NCBI RefSeq assembly: GCF_014207955.1
Contig: NZ_JACHLK010000001.1
Span: 62,001 to 126,000, forward strand
Origin: Acidovorax soli
GTDB taxonomy: Bacteria; Pseudomonadota; Gammaproteobacteria; Burkholderiales; Burkholderiaceae_C
Direction of reading: 5' to 3'
Length of the DNA stretch: 64,000 nt
This document shows positions 1-9,075 of this stretch, in pieces. Every line of letters begins with the position of its first letter. Within the stretch, counting starts at the first letter, position 1. The notes under the pieces are model-generated. The model saw only the letters and a program-made list of their open reading frames with translations, was not told the origin of the DNA and searched no databases. A program made the translations under genes and the position numbers.

Positions 1-2048
1 CCGGCCACCTTGGTGGCATAGCGGGCGCCCAGGTCCAGGCGCGTCCAGGAGTCCACGCGCAGGCGGTTGGTCGCGTCGGCGTACATGCTGGAGGTGTGGA
101 TCACACGGCCGTTCACGCTCAGGTTCTGCACGGGGGTGTCCCAGTCCAGGCCCAGGTTGAAGGTGCGGTCCGGCACGCCGGCCGCGTCGTTGCCCTGGTT
201 CACGCCACCGGCGGTGCGCGTGAGCTTGGCGTTGTTGAACGAGGCGCTGGCCATGGCACGCAGGCCGCGCTGCACTTCGCCGTAGGCCGTCAGTTCCAGG
301 CCGCGGTTGCGTTGCTCGCCACCAAAGCTGTAGCGGTTGGTCACCGGGTCGGTCATGGCGCTGGGGCGCTTGATCTGGTAGATGGCGGCCTGGGTGGTCA
401 GCTGGCCCCAGTCGACCTTCACGCCGATTTCGTTCTGCTTGGACTTTTGCGGTGCAAAGGTCTCGCCGGCGTTGGCCGTGCCGGGGCCGGCCGTGCCGCC
501 GCGCGTGAGGCCTGCGGTGTAGTTGGTGTAGACCGAGATGTTCTTGGTCGGCTTGAATACCAGGCCTGCCAGCGGCGTCACGGCGCTGGCTTTGTAGTAG
601 CTGGAGGAGGCGCCCGTGTTCACGTTGAATGCGCTTTGCTCGATGGTCTGGTCACGCATGCCCAGCGTCAGCAGGTAGCGGCCGCTGTCGAACGACAGGG
701 TGTCGGCCAGCGCCACGCTGTGCTGCTCGAGCTCGCTGCTCTTGCTGGGGTTGCCACGCGGGAAGGTGATGGTGGGCAGCGGCGCAGGGTTGTAGATGTT
801 GGAGGGTGCGTAGGTGCTGGTCAGCTGGTAGAAGTAGCCGATCTCTTGGTTCAGGTAATTCGTGGACAGGGCCACCGTGTGGCCGATGCCGCCGGTCTGG
901 AACTTGGTGCGCAGGCCCGCGTCCATCGACGAGGTCTTGTTGTACGCGTCGTAGTAGCCATTGGCCACCGTGAAATTGCCCAGCGAATCCACACGCAGCC
1001 CGGCCGTCGGGAAGTTCTGCTCGTTGGTGTTGTGGGTGTAGCCCACGCCGCCATACACCACGGTGCTGTCGTTCAGGTCGTACTCCACGCGCGACATCAG
1101 GGTGCGCATGTCGTCCGTGAGGTTGGCGCCGGGGTAGATGCTGGTGCGGTTGTCCGGTGCGGCGGGCATCTGCGTGATGCCGGCGCGGAAGGCCGTCTGG
1201 GGGCGGAACTGCCGGGTTTCACCTTCGGTGGCATAGGCGTCCAGCGACCAGCGCAGGCGGCCGCCCGCGTAGTCCAGACCCAGGGCGGCCAGGTCGGCAC
1301 GCTGGCGGCCACCATCGACGTTGCCCTCGCCGTTGCGCACCAGCGCGTTGGCGCGCACGCCCCACTGGTTGTCTTCGCCGAAGCGGCGGCCCACGTCCAC
1401 ATGGGCGCCGAACTGGGCCTTGCCCATGTAGGTGGTGGTCAGGCGCGTGATCGGCGTGTCGGCCGCGCGCTTGGTCACCAGGTTGATGCTGCCGCCCACG
1501 CTGCCGCTGGGGCCCACGCCATTGGTCAGGGCGCCAGGGCCCTTGAGCACTTCCACGCGCTCGATCAGCTCCAGCGGCATGCGGGTCGAGGGGCTGAGGC
1601 CGAACAGGCCATTCACGCTCACGTCGGTGTTGGACACCGTGAGGCCACGCACCTGGAAGTCGTCACCATAGCCGCCGCGCGCCTGCAGCGTGCGCACCGA
1701 GGCGTCGTTCATCACCACATCGGCCACCGTCAGGGCCTGCTGGTTCTGGATCAGCTCGTTGGTGTAGTTGGTCGTGCTGAAGGGCACGTTCATCTGGTCG
1801 GTCTTGCCCAGCATGCCCAAATCACCACCGCGCGCGAACTGGCCGCCGTGGTAGGTCTTCTGCAGGCCGCCAATGGCTTCGGCCTGCTCGCGCACCTTCA
1901 CCTCGTCCAGCGTGGCGCCACTCTGTGCGGCCGCGCCCACGGCGGCCACGGCCAGGCCCGCGCCCAGGCATTGGCGCACCAGCAGGGCCAGGGGGTGGGG
2001 GGTGAAACGCTGGGAGTCGCGCAGCGAACGGGGGATCATGGATTGCAT
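1..2048 (-). CDS. TonB-dependent siderophore receptor (C-terminus outside window)
   Basis: Outer-membrane gated channel that imports a ferric siderophore using TonB energy. The start at 2048 gives a signal peptide ending in an AAA-QS region near residue 42, then a TonB-box-like TLDEVKV (about 46-52), then a plug domain with the family motifs VLKGPGAL and GGSINLVTKRA (about 60-220). The barrel that follows runs off the left edge after about 682 codons, so the terminal strands and stop are not seen. There is no FecA-type N-terminal signalling domain. The plug resembles that of the receptor at 5472-7646 (LGxLG, PFxTTxYT, NDxSVR), so the two are paralogues. A Fur-like site lies about 130 bp upstream. 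Substrate cannot be told from sequence. Confidence 0.93.
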   Translation of the reverse strand, partial: MQSMIPRSLRDSQRFTPHPLALLVRQCLGAGLAVAAVGAAAQSGATLDEVKVREQAEAIGGLQKTYHGGQFARGGDLGMLGKTDQMNVPFSTTNYTNELIQNQQALTVADVVMNDASVRTLQARGGYGDDFQVRGLTVSNTDVSVNGLFGLSPSTRMPLELIERVEVLKGPGALTNGVGPSGSVGGSINLVTKRAADTPITRLTTTYMGKAQFGAHVDVGRRFGEDNQWGVRANALVRNGEGNVDGGRQRADLAALGLDYAGGRLRWSLDAYATEGETRQFRPQTAFRAGITQMPAAPDNRTSIYPGANLTDDMRTLMSRVEYDLNDSTVVYGGVGYTHNTNEQNFPTAGLRVDSLGNFTVANGYYDAYNKTSSMDAGLRTKFQTGGIGHTVALSTNYLNQEIGYFYQLTSTYAPSNIYNPAPLPTITFPRGNPSKSSELEQHSVALADTLSFDSGRYLLTLGMRDQTIEQSAFNVNTGASSSYYKASAVTPLAGLVFKPTKNISVYTNYTAGLTRGGTAGPGTANAGETFAPQKSKQNEIGVKVDWGQLTTQAAIYQIKRPSAMTDPVTNRYSFGGEQRNRGLELTAYGEVQRGLRAMASASFNNAKLTRTAGGVNQGNDAAGVPDRTFNLGLDWDTPVQNLSVNGRVIHTSSMYADATNRLRVDSWTRLDLGARYATKVA

Positions 2049-2563
2049 GGCAGGGCCGGAATATGGAAAAAAGACGAGCGAACGCCCGGCCGGGGCCGGG
2101 TCGATGGCATGGCGGGAAGTCGTACAAGCTGCGGCAGCGCGGGGCCGCTCAGGTTCATTCCTGGAAACAAATCAAAACGACAACTATTCTCATTTTAATT
2201 TAGCACTTGCCGAACGGGGAGGCCTGGCTCTGTAAAGCCCGTCTGCCGTCTGTTCGCGCAGTGCCGGGAAAACCCGAATCCACCGCAAGGCGCTGTTGGG
2301 CGCTACCAAATTCAGAGCAAACTGGTTATCAACCCGTTGCATCTTCGCAACGATACAGGGCATTCCAGGCCGTTGGAGTTCCTGGGACTGCGTCTTGCCG
2401 CCCCCCGCCCAACCCCGCTGCACTCCCAGAGGTAGGAGGACTGCATGCGCCCAGCCCTCCCCCTATTTCCCCCGTTGGCACTGCGGGTCCCTGTCCATCG
2501 TCATACTCCCCGGCGATGCAAGAACACCATGACCGACTCCGACGCCTGAACGAGGAAAACACC
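2049..2563. other. Intergenic region, 515 bp
   Basis: The gap between the divergent receptor (minus) and the DUF3016 gene (plus). It holds the Fur-like site near 2180-2200. The plus frame of the DUF3016 gene stays open back to about 2207, but that stretch encodes no recognisable domain and comes before the signal peptide, so I do not treat it as coding. I see no RNA gene, repeat or terminator here. Confidence 0.6.
2180..2200 (-). promoter_or_regulatory. Fur-box-like site upstream of the first receptor
   Basis: On the minus strand the bases read AAAATGAGAATAGTTGTC. The AATGAGAAT half matches the Fur consensus well and the other half is degenerate. It lies in an AT-rich patch of an otherwise GC-rich intergenic region, upstream of the minus-strand receptor gene, where iron repression would be expected. 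Found by eye; no score was computed. Confidence 0.5.
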
Positions 2564-3100
2564 ATGCCACTGCACCGAGCATCCCGACAAAGCCCTTCCC
2601 GCCCACTGATCGCCGCCTGCCTGGTGGCCGCCGGCACGGCCATCGCCGCCACCGCCGCGGTGGCAGGCACCGTGGATGTGCGCTTCGTCGCGCCGGAAAA
2701 GTACACCGACGCCAGTTACTCCAGCCCCGTGGCGGGCGAATCCGACCGCGCCCAGGTGCTGCGCGACATCGACCAGCACCTACAGCGTCTGGCTTCTCGG
2801 GGCCTGGCCCCCACCGACAACCTCAAGGTCGAGGTGCTGGACGTCGACCTGGCCGGCCACTTCCCCCCGCTGGGCGCCGGCGGCTCCGAGGTGCGCGTGG
2901 TCACCGACGTCACCGGCCCGCGCATCCGGCTGCGCTACAACCTGATGCGCGACGGCGCCGCCACGGTATCCGGCGGCGAAGAGGTGCTCAGCGACCTGAA
3001 CTTCATGGTGCCCAGCAACCGCTACTCCAGCGGGGACCGGCTGCGCTATGAAAAAGTGCTGCTGGACCGCTGGTTCGAGAAGCGGTTCGGCTCCAAGTAG
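2564..3100 (+). CDS. DUF3016 domain protein, exported
   Basis: A 178-residue protein with an N-terminal signal peptide (hydrophobic about 15-33, cleavage near AVAG). The body has features typical of DUF3016: VRFVAPEKYTD near the start, the central DNLKVEVLDVDLAG, and a C-terminal end around YEKVLLDRWFEKRF. The family is periplasmic or secreted with unknown function. The ATG at 2564 is chosen because AGGA lies just upstream and the signal peptide begins there; the frame is open further upstream but without a domain. It lies inside the iron island but nothing in it suggests metal handling. Confidence 0.8.
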   Translation: MPLHRASRQSPSRPLIAACLVAAGTAIAATAAVAGTVDVRFVAPEKYTDASYSSPVAGESDRAQVLRDIDQHLQRLASRGLAPTDNLKVEVLDVDLAGHFPPLGAGGSEVRVVTDVTGPRIRLRYNLMRDGAATVSGGEEVLSDLNFMVPSNRYSSGDRLRYEKVLLDRWFEKRFGSK

Positions 3101-3176
3101 GCGCGCTTGTCCCTGGATTGCACGGGCCGGGTTTCCCCGATGTCTAATGGCGGCCCAGAAGACCTGTCCCCACGCC

Positions 3177-3815
3177 ATGCTCCACTACCTCACCGTCCCC
3201 GTCACCGCCTTCCAGCAGAACGCCTCGATCCTCTGGTGCGACGCCACGAACAAAGCCACCATCGTCGACCCGGGTGGCGACCTCGACGTGCTGCTCGCCG
3301 AGGTGCAGCGCCTGGGCCTCACGCTTGACCAGATCTGGCTCACCCACGCCCACATCGACCATGCGGGTGGCACGGGTGAGCTGGCCGAGCGGCTGTCCCT
3401 GCCCATCGTGGGGCCGCACCCCGGGGACCAGTTCTGGATCGATGCGCTGCCGCAGCAAAGCGCGATGTTCGGCTTTCCGCCCGCGCAGCACTTCACGCCC
3501 ACGCGCTGGCTGGCCGATGGCGACACGGTGCAGATCGGCAACGAGACGCTGCACGTGCGCCACTGCCCGGGGCACACGCCGGGCCATGTGGTGTTCCACG
3601 CGCCGCAGATCGACCGGGCCTTCGTGGGCGATGTGCTGTTTGCGGGCAGCATCGGGCGCACGGATTTCCCGCAGGGCAACCACCAGGACCTGATCGACAG
3701 CATCACCGGGCGCCTGTGGCCCATGGGGGACCAGACGGTGTTCATTCCGGGCCACGGCCCGGAAAGCACTTTCGGCCGCGAGCGCAAGAGCAACCCCTAT
3801 GTCGGCGGCACCTGA
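3177..3815 (+). CDS. MBL-fold metallo-hydrolase (glyoxalase II-like)
   Basis: A 212-residue metallo-beta-lactamase-fold hydrolase. The zinc motif THAHIDHAGG (HxHxDH, about 56-65), a second metal histidine in CPGHTPGH (about 130-140), GDVLFAGSIGRTD and the final FIPGHGP are all in place. This set is typical of the short GloB-like / YcbL group, which hydrolyses thioesters such as S-lactoylglutathione; it lacks the C-terminal substrate domain of classical glyoxalase II. Cytosolic, no signal peptide. ATG 3177 is the first start that leaves the beta-strand LHYLTVPVT intact. It is convergent with the esterase gene, 6 bp away, and probably unrelated to the iron genes. Confidence 0.88.
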   Translation: MLHYLTVPVTAFQQNASILWCDATNKATIVDPGGDLDVLLAEVQRLGLTLDQIWLTHAHIDHAGGTGELAERLSLPIVGPHPGDQFWIDALPQQSAMFGFPPAQHFTPTRWLADGDTVQIGNETLHVRHCPGHTPGHVVFHAPQIDRAFVGDVLFAGSIGRTDFPQGNHQDLIDSITGRLWPMGDQTVFIPGHGPESTFGRERKSNPYVGGT

Positions 3816-3821
3816 TCGCCG

Positions 3822-5453
3822 CTATTCGGAAGCCTTCTTTCCCAGCAGAGCAGTGAGCCCCGTGGCCAGGGTGCCGCGCCAGTGCAGGTAGTCGTGCCCG
3901 GAGGCGTATTCGCGGTGCTGCACGCTGTAGCCCTTGGCGCGCAGCACGTCGCGCAGGTGGCGCGTGGATTCGAGGATGCCGACCTGGCCGGTGCGGCCGC
4001 CTTCGAACAGGCCGGCCTCCAGGTAGAAGCGCACGGGCTTCACCGGGGCCTGCACATAGTCGCGTGTGAGCGATGAGGGTTGCTGGCCCGGCGTGCTCCA
4101 CCAGAACGAGCCCGATTGGCTGTAGACGTTGCCGAACCACTCGGGGTGCGTGAGCCCCAGGTAGGCCGCGGCCAACCCGCCATAGCTGGCTCCTGCGACC
4201 ACGGTGCGCGCGGGCGCGGCGGCCACGCCCTGGCTGCGCGCCCAGGGCATGAGCTCGGTGGCCAGGAAGCGGGCGAACGCCGGGTTGGGCGGCAGTTCGT
4301 CGCCGCGCGCCTGGCGGCTGGGGTTGCTGATGAGGATGGCGGCCATGGGTGGCAGTTCGCCGGCCGCGATCAGGTTGTCGAGGATGGTGGGGGTGGGCAC
4401 CTCCTTCTGGTAGGTGTCGCCGTCAAACACCACCAGCAGCGCATTGGCGCTGGCGCCGGGCTGCCAGCCCGCGGGGCGGTACAGCGCCACGTCGCGTGTA
4501 TTGCCCAGGGCCTGGCTGGTGATGCGGTGCGCCTCGACCGTGCCCTTGGGCACGCCGGGCCGCTCGGCCACCCAGGTCTGGGGCGGCGCATCGGCCAGCT
4601 CGAACACGGACTCGCCCGCATAGATGTCGATGGGCCGGTCGGGAAAACTGCGCGCATTGAACGGGTCGCGCTGGGCCGTGGCCAGGATGGCGCGGCGGCG
4701 CACCATGGGCGAGGCATTGAGTTCGGGCACGTCGGGCGCGAGCTTGTAGCCCAGGCGCGTGCCGGCCGGCACGCGGTAGCTGCGGTACCAGACGTCCGAG
4801 CTGCCCAGGCGCGTGAGCTGCTCGTGGTTGCCCGAGGGCGCGCCGAACAGCCAGGCATTGCGCTGCGCACCGCGCCAGACGAAGGTGACGCGCACCGTGC
4901 CGTCCTTGGCGGGCTCGGCATCGGCCTCCACCAGGGGCGTGCCGCGCTGCTGCACCTCCGCCCAGAAGGCCTCGGTGCTGCCGCCTGCGGCCAGGGATTG
5001 CTGCAGCGCACGGATGCGCGGGCTGTCGATGACCTCGGGCGGGGGCATCTGCTCGGCACGCATGACGACCTCGGTCACGCGCAGGCCATAGCTGCCGGCC
5101 ACGGGCGCGCGCACCTCCAGGGCATAGGGCGGGTTGGGCCCGGCGACAAAGACGAACTCCTGCAGCTCCCCCACGCCCGTGGCCAGCACGCGTTCGCGCT
5201 TGCCCTCGGCGTTGGTGAGCACCAGGCGCATGCTGGCGCCCGTGAGGCTGCCGCGCACCATGTCGCCGGGCTGGGCCGTGATGGCATGGGCGCGCGTGGT
5301 CATGGCGGCGAGCGAACCCTGCACCTGCCCGCCCGCGCCGAGCGGCGCATCTGCCGGCGTCTGCGCGCCGGCGGGAGATATTGCCAGCAGCGCCCCCACC
5401 AGGACACACGCCGCTGCAACCACCCCATGACCATCCCACGAAAAACGCCCCAT
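3822..5453 (-). CDS. Periplasmic Fes-like siderophore esterase
   Basis: A 543-residue exported alpha/beta hydrolase of the enterochelin-esterase family. Order: signal peptide (1-30, ends AGA-Q), a beta-sandwich resembling a PPC domain (about 40-130), a Fes N-terminal-like domain (about 160-285), and the esterase domain (about 305-540). The nucleophile Ser423 lies in GASYGG and His520 in SGHDYLHW; FDGDTY is a family motif. Such enzymes cut the ester backbone of catechol siderophores so that iron can be released. The signal peptide places the reaction in the periplasm, unlike cytosolic Fes. AAGGAG precedes the start. It sits 18 bp after the receptor gene at 5472-7646, so the two form an operon. 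Confidence 0.88.
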   Translation of the reverse strand: MGRFSWDGHGVVAAACVLVGALLAISPAGAQTPADAPLGAGGQVQGSLAAMTTRAHAITAQPGDMVRGSLTGASMRLVLTNAEGKRERVLATGVGELQEFVFVAGPNPPYALEVRAPVAGSYGLRVTEVVMRAEQMPPPEVIDSPRIRALQQSLAAGGSTEAFWAEVQQRGTPLVEADAEPAKDGTVRVTFVWRGAQRNAWLFGAPSGNHEQLTRLGSSDVWYRSYRVPAGTRLGYKLAPDVPELNASPMVRRRAILATAQRDPFNARSFPDRPIDIYAGESVFELADAPPQTWVAERPGVPKGTVEAHRITSQALGNTRDVALYRPAGWQPGASANALLVVFDGDTYQKEVPTPTILDNLIAAGELPPMAAILISNPSRQARGDELPPNPAFARFLATELMPWARSQGVAAAPARTVVAGASYGGLAAAYLGLTHPEWFGNVYSQSGSFWWSTPGQQPSSLTRDYVQAPVKPVRFYLEAGLFEGGRTGQVGILESTRHLRDVLRAKGYSVQHREYASGHDYLHWRGTLATGLTALLGKKASE

Positions 5454-5471
5454 GCAAACACTCCTTGGTTA

Positions 5472-7646
5472 TCAAAAATCGAACGCTGCCGACAGGCGCA
5501 CGCTGCGCGGTGCGCCCACGTTCACGCGGCCTGCGCCCCAGATGCTGTCGTAGTACGCCTTGTTGGCCAGGTTGGTGACCGTGGCGCGCAGCACCACAGG
5601 CTGGGCGCCGACGCGCAAGGCGTAACGCGCACTCACGTCGACCGTGGTCCAGCCGGGCAGCTTGACACTGTTGTCGCCCGTGAGCCACTGGACGCCCGTG
5701 TGGTTCACCCGGCCCGAAACGGCCAGGCCCTGCACGCCCGGGATGGCCCAGTCGGCCCCCAGGTTCAGCGTGAGCTTGGGCACACCGAACTGGGCCAGGC
5801 CCTGGTTCACGCCCCGGGTGGTCTTGGTCTGCTTGGCTTCGGTGTAGGCCGCGCCGCCCAGCAGCGTGAGGCCCCGGGCCACCTGGCCGAAGATGTTCCA
5901 CTCCACGCCACGGTTGCGCTGCTCACCGTCGAGCAACTGGCGGTTGTTGGCCTCGATCAGCGCAGGCTTGCTGATCTGGAACAGGCTCACGGTCTGCGTG
6001 ATGTCGCCCATGGCCCACTTCACGCCCACTTCCATCTGTTGGGTCTTGTAGGGCTTGAAGGTCTCTCCCTCGTTGGCATAGGGTGCCTTCACCGTGGTGC
6101 CGGCGCTCAGGCCTTCCACGTAGTTGCCGTACAGCGAGATGTTCTCGCCCCAGGGCTTGGCGACCACGCCGACCAGCGGGGTCACGGCGGTTTCCTTGTA
6201 CCTGGCGAGCTTCTGGTTCACCTGCTGGGCGCGCAGGCCCAGGGTGAGCTGCAGCTTGTCCTCGGCAAACGAGAGCGTGTCCACCACGCTCAGGCCGGTG
6301 AGCACGTCGTCGTTGTACCTGGTGAAGGTCGACGCAGCCGCCCCGGCCGGCATGGTGATGGGTGTGGGGTTGAAGATGTTGCTGGTGATGTTCGCCGTGC
6401 CGTTGCCGCGGCTGCCACCCTCGTAGTCGAGCACGTTGGCGGCCAAGGTGAGCTTGTGCGCCACCGCGCCGGTGGTGAACTGGCCGCGCAGGCCCAGCTC
6501 GGCCGTGCTGGTTTCGTACTCGCCCCAGGAGTTGTAGGCCGTGCCCGTGGCATTGCCGGTGGCCGCGTTGGCCACGGTCCACACCGGGCGGGTGCCGAAG
6601 ATGAAGCCGTCGTACGAATGCTTTGCGTGGCCGGCCGAGGCAAAGGCCGTCCAGCCGGCGTTGAGCTGCGCCTGGCCGCGCACGATCAGGCCCTGGGTCT
6701 CGGTGTTGCTGAACACACCTTCGCCATAGAAGAAGTTGGTGGAGCCATCGGGCGCGCGCGGCACCGTGGTCCAGCCGGTGATGATGGGCTGCATGGTCAC
6801 ACCCTTGCGCACCTTGTTGGTGAGCGAGTAGGCATCGGCCTCCACGCTCCAACCCTGGCCCTGGTAGTCCAGCGCCAGGTGGCCGATCTCGCGCTTCTTG
6901 GTCTGGTGGTCGAGCCAGGTTTCGCCGCCCGACAGCACGCCGTTGACGCGCACGCCCAGGCGCTGCTCGGGGCCGAAGCGGCGCGCCACGTCGGCGTGCA
7001 CGCCGACGTTGGATTGGTCGGACCAGGTGGTGGTCACGCGCGTGAGCGGGTCCTTGCCGGCGCGCTTGGGCACCAGGTTGATGGCACCGCCCACATCGCC
7101 CGCGGGCGGCAGGCCCATCATCATGGCGCCGGGGCCCTTGAGCACTTCCACGCGCTCGAACATCTCGGTGGGGGTGTTCTGCTCGGGCGCCAGGCCGTAC
7201 ACGCCGTTGATGGCCAGGGAGTTGGCCGACACGGCAAAGCCACGGATGATGAAGTTCTCCACCACGTGGCCTTCGTTGGTCGTCATGCGCACGGAGGGGT
7301 CGTTCTTGAGCACGGCGCCAATGGTCTGGGCCTGCTGGTCGGCAATGCCTTCGGCCGTGTAGGACGTGGTGTTGAACGGCGTGTCCATCACGCCCACATT
7401 GCCCAGGATACCGAGGCGCGCGCCCTTGGCGACCTGGCCGCCGGGGGCGACAGCAGGCAGGCTGTCAGGGGTTTCGGGCGCGGCGTTCACGGTCACTTCC
7501 TTGAGCGATGGCGCCGTGCTGGCTTGCTGGGCCATGGCGGCGCCGGTGCCCGCGAGCAGGGTCCACGCACAGGCCTGGGCGATCTGGCGCAGGGCGAAGG
7601 GTTGGGCAGTGAAAGTGCCCCGGGTCGGGCGGCGTGTGCTGTGCAT
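5472..7646 (-). CDS. TonB-dependent siderophore receptor
   Basis: A 724-residue outer-membrane receptor, complete. Signal peptide 1-40 (AMA-QQ), TonB-box-like SLKEVTV (about 47-53), plug domain with NDPSVRM, IIRGF, VLKGPGAMM and GGAINLVPKRA, then a 22-strand-type barrel ending in the aromatic SAAFDF typical of outer-membrane proteins. I start at 7646, where AGGA lies just upstream, rather than at the in-frame codon at 7667. It is co-transcribed with the esterase downstream, which suggests the ligand is an ester-linked, probably catechol, siderophore. A Fur-like site lies about 60 bp upstream. Paralogue of the receptor at the left edge. Confidence 0.94.
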   Translation of the reverse strand: MHSTRRPTRGTFTAQPFALRQIAQACAWTLLAGTGAAMAQQASTAPSLKEVTVNAAPETPDSLPAVAPGGQVAKGARLGILGNVGVMDTPFNTTSYTAEGIADQQAQTIGAVLKNDPSVRMTTNEGHVVENFIIRGFAVSANSLAINGVYGLAPEQNTPTEMFERVEVLKGPGAMMMGLPPAGDVGGAINLVPKRAGKDPLTRVTTTWSDQSNVGVHADVARRFGPEQRLGVRVNGVLSGGETWLDHQTKKREIGHLALDYQGQGWSVEADAYSLTNKVRKGVTMQPIITGWTTVPRAPDGSTNFFYGEGVFSNTETQGLIVRGQAQLNAGWTAFASAGHAKHSYDGFIFGTRPVWTVANAATGNATGTAYNSWGEYETSTAELGLRGQFTTGAVAHKLTLAANVLDYEGGSRGNGTANITSNIFNPTPITMPAGAAASTFTRYNDDVLTGLSVVDTLSFAEDKLQLTLGLRAQQVNQKLARYKETAVTPLVGVVAKPWGENISLYGNYVEGLSAGTTVKAPYANEGETFKPYKTQQMEVGVKWAMGDITQTVSLFQISKPALIEANNRQLLDGEQRNRGVEWNIFGQVARGLTLLGGAAYTEAKQTKTTRGVNQGLAQFGVPKLTLNLGADWAIPGVQGLAVSGRVNHTGVQWLTGDNSVKLPGWTTVDVSARYALRVGAQPVVLRATVTNLANKAYYDSIWGAGRVNVGAPRSVRLSAAFDF

Positions 7647-7708
7647 GGTGGTCCTGGAAAGAAGCATGGAAGACGAAGGCCAGGCCCCACCGGAGGCCGA
7701 AAAAATCG

Positions 7709-7723
7709 GAATGATTGCGATTC
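7709..7723 (-). promoter_or_regulatory. Fur-box-like site upstream of receptor-esterase operon
   Basis: GAATGATTGCGATTC, an imperfect palindrome with GAAT/ATTC arms and AT-rich neighbours, about 60 bp upstream of the receptor start. It resembles Fur sites (AATGAT...ATT). Found by eye only. Confidence 0.5.
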
Positions 7724-7880
7724 ACCCCATGGGTCGCACCAACGCCCTGGGCGGGCTGCGGCGGTGGAATCCGGCAGGCAACCTGGTTGCAAGTTGTGCC
7801 AACGATGATTCCACGCGGACTGTACGACCGTGTTTGCGCGGGCAACAAAGATCTTTGCCGCAGCGCGGCGCTCCCGCGCC

Positions 7881-8888
7881 TCAAACCCTCCCACGCGCCA
7901 ATTTGGGCGACATGCCGAAACGCTTGCGGTAGGCCGTGGCGAAATTGGCCGCACTGTTGTAGCCCGCCACCAGCGCCGCCTGCGCCACCGAGAAGCCGTC
8001 GCGCTCCAACGCCTGGCGTGCGCGCTGCAGCCGCGATTCGCGCACGAAGTCGAACACCGTGGTGCCGTACACCGCCTTGAAGTGGCGCTGCAGCGTGTTG
8101 GCATTGGTGCCCGCCTGGCGCGCCAGCGCGTCCAGCGACAGGTCCATGGCGCCCTCGGTCTGCAAAAAGGCATGCAGGTCGCGCATGCGCCGGTGCTCGT
8201 GCGGCAGCAGGCGCAGGGCGGACGGCACGGGCGCCGGTGCGGGCACGGGGGCCGGCGCCGGGCCGCTGGCCTGCTGGTCCAGGCTGGAGAGGGCTTCGCC
8301 CACGAGTTCGAGCGCGCGGCTTTCCAGGTACAGGTGCAGCAGCAGCGGGCTCAGGTCGGGCGCGCGGGTGATCTGCTCGGCCAGCGCGGTGATGCGCGCC
8401 GAGGGCTGCCAGTGGTGCATGGCCAGGTGCTGGCGGCGAAAGCCGTCGATGGCGTCGGAGGCCGATGGCCCGGCCACCTGCTCCAGCCACTCGGCCCCCA
8501 ACCCCACGCTCACGCGCCGGGCGTAGGAGCCCCCGCGCGCGCGGCGCTCGAAGCGCTCGGGCTGCGCCACCGATACCAGCAGCGCGCGCGGCAGGCCTGG
8601 CCCCGGGGCGCGCGTGCGCGGCAGGGCCGTGCCGGCACTGCTCGACAGTGCCACCCGGCGCGCGCCATAGCTCACGTCGACCGAGCCTTCGAGCAGCACC
8701 ACGATGCGCAGGCCGGCCTCCATATCGCCGCTGGCGCGGAAATCCTGCGCGTCGGCCACATCGTCGGCATGCAGGTGCAGGCCCGGGCGCAGCACATGCA
8801 GGCGCTTCAGATGGCGCTGCAGCGAGGCCTGCATGCCTGCGGACGCAGGCGCCTCGGAGCTGACATGCAAGGGGCTGACGACGGACAT
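7881..8888 (-). CDS. AraC-family regulator, PchR-like
   Basis: A transcription factor of about 335 residues with a C-terminal AraC double helix-turn-helix. The last 100 residues include LARQAGTNANTLQRHFKAVYGTT-type sequence and the end YRKRFGMSPKLARG. The N-terminal half would be the ligand-sensing part. AraC proteins of this layout (PchR type) bind a ferric siderophore and switch on its own uptake genes. It lies between the receptor-esterase operon and the divergent transporter operon, as expected for a local activator. The start is uncertain: ATG 8888 gives a plausible N-terminus but lacks a good ribosome site; the frame stays open to 8975. Confidence 0.85.
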   Translation of the reverse strand: MSVVSPLHVSSEAPASAGMQASLQRHLKRLHVLRPGLHLHADDVADAQDFRASGDMEAGLRIVVLLEGSVDVSYGARRVALSSSAGTALPRTRAPGPGLPRALLVSVAQPERFERRARGGSYARRVSVGLGAEWLEQVAGPSASDAIDGFRRQHLAMHHWQPSARITALAEQITRAPDLSPLLLHLYLESRALELVGEALSSLDQQASGPAPAPVPAPAPVPSALRLLPHEHRRMRDLHAFLQTEGAMDLSLDALARQAGTNANTLQRHFKAVYGTTVFDFVRESRLQRARQALERDGFSVAQAALVAGYNSAANFATAYRKRFGMSPKLARGRV

Positions 8889-9003
8889 GGTGCAGGGGAA
8901 AGAAGGGGGCGAACGCCGGGGCCGCTGGCGCAAAGGTTTTTCTCTGCATGGCAAACACAGCGGGCCCGCGGGCATGGGATGCTAGCAAGCTGTCACAATA
9001 AAT

Positions 9004-9022
9004 GCAAATGATTCTCAATAGT
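9004..9022 (+). promoter_or_regulatory. Fur-box-like site between the regulator and transporter genes
   Basis: GCAAATGATTCTCAATAGT matches the classical AAATGATTCTCAATA type of Fur site and is the best of the three in this window. It lies 54 bp before the FecB-like gene and about 115 bp before the divergent AraC gene, so it could repress both. Confidence 0.65.
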
Positions 9023-9075
9023 GAAATTTCACTGCGAGACTTTTCCGCAACGTTTGCACGGACTGACCGCTGACC

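Noticed and set aside
2207..2563. N-terminal extension of the DUF3016 gene
   Set aside because: The frame is open, but the stretch is proline-rich without a domain, and a signal peptide begins at 2564 behind a ribosome site.
4080..7808. Very long open frame (over 1200 codons) on the plus strand, antisense to the esterase and receptor genes
   Set aside because: Composition is dominated by His, Gly, Ala and Arg, as expected from the complement of GC-rich genes; the minus strand encodes two clear families here.
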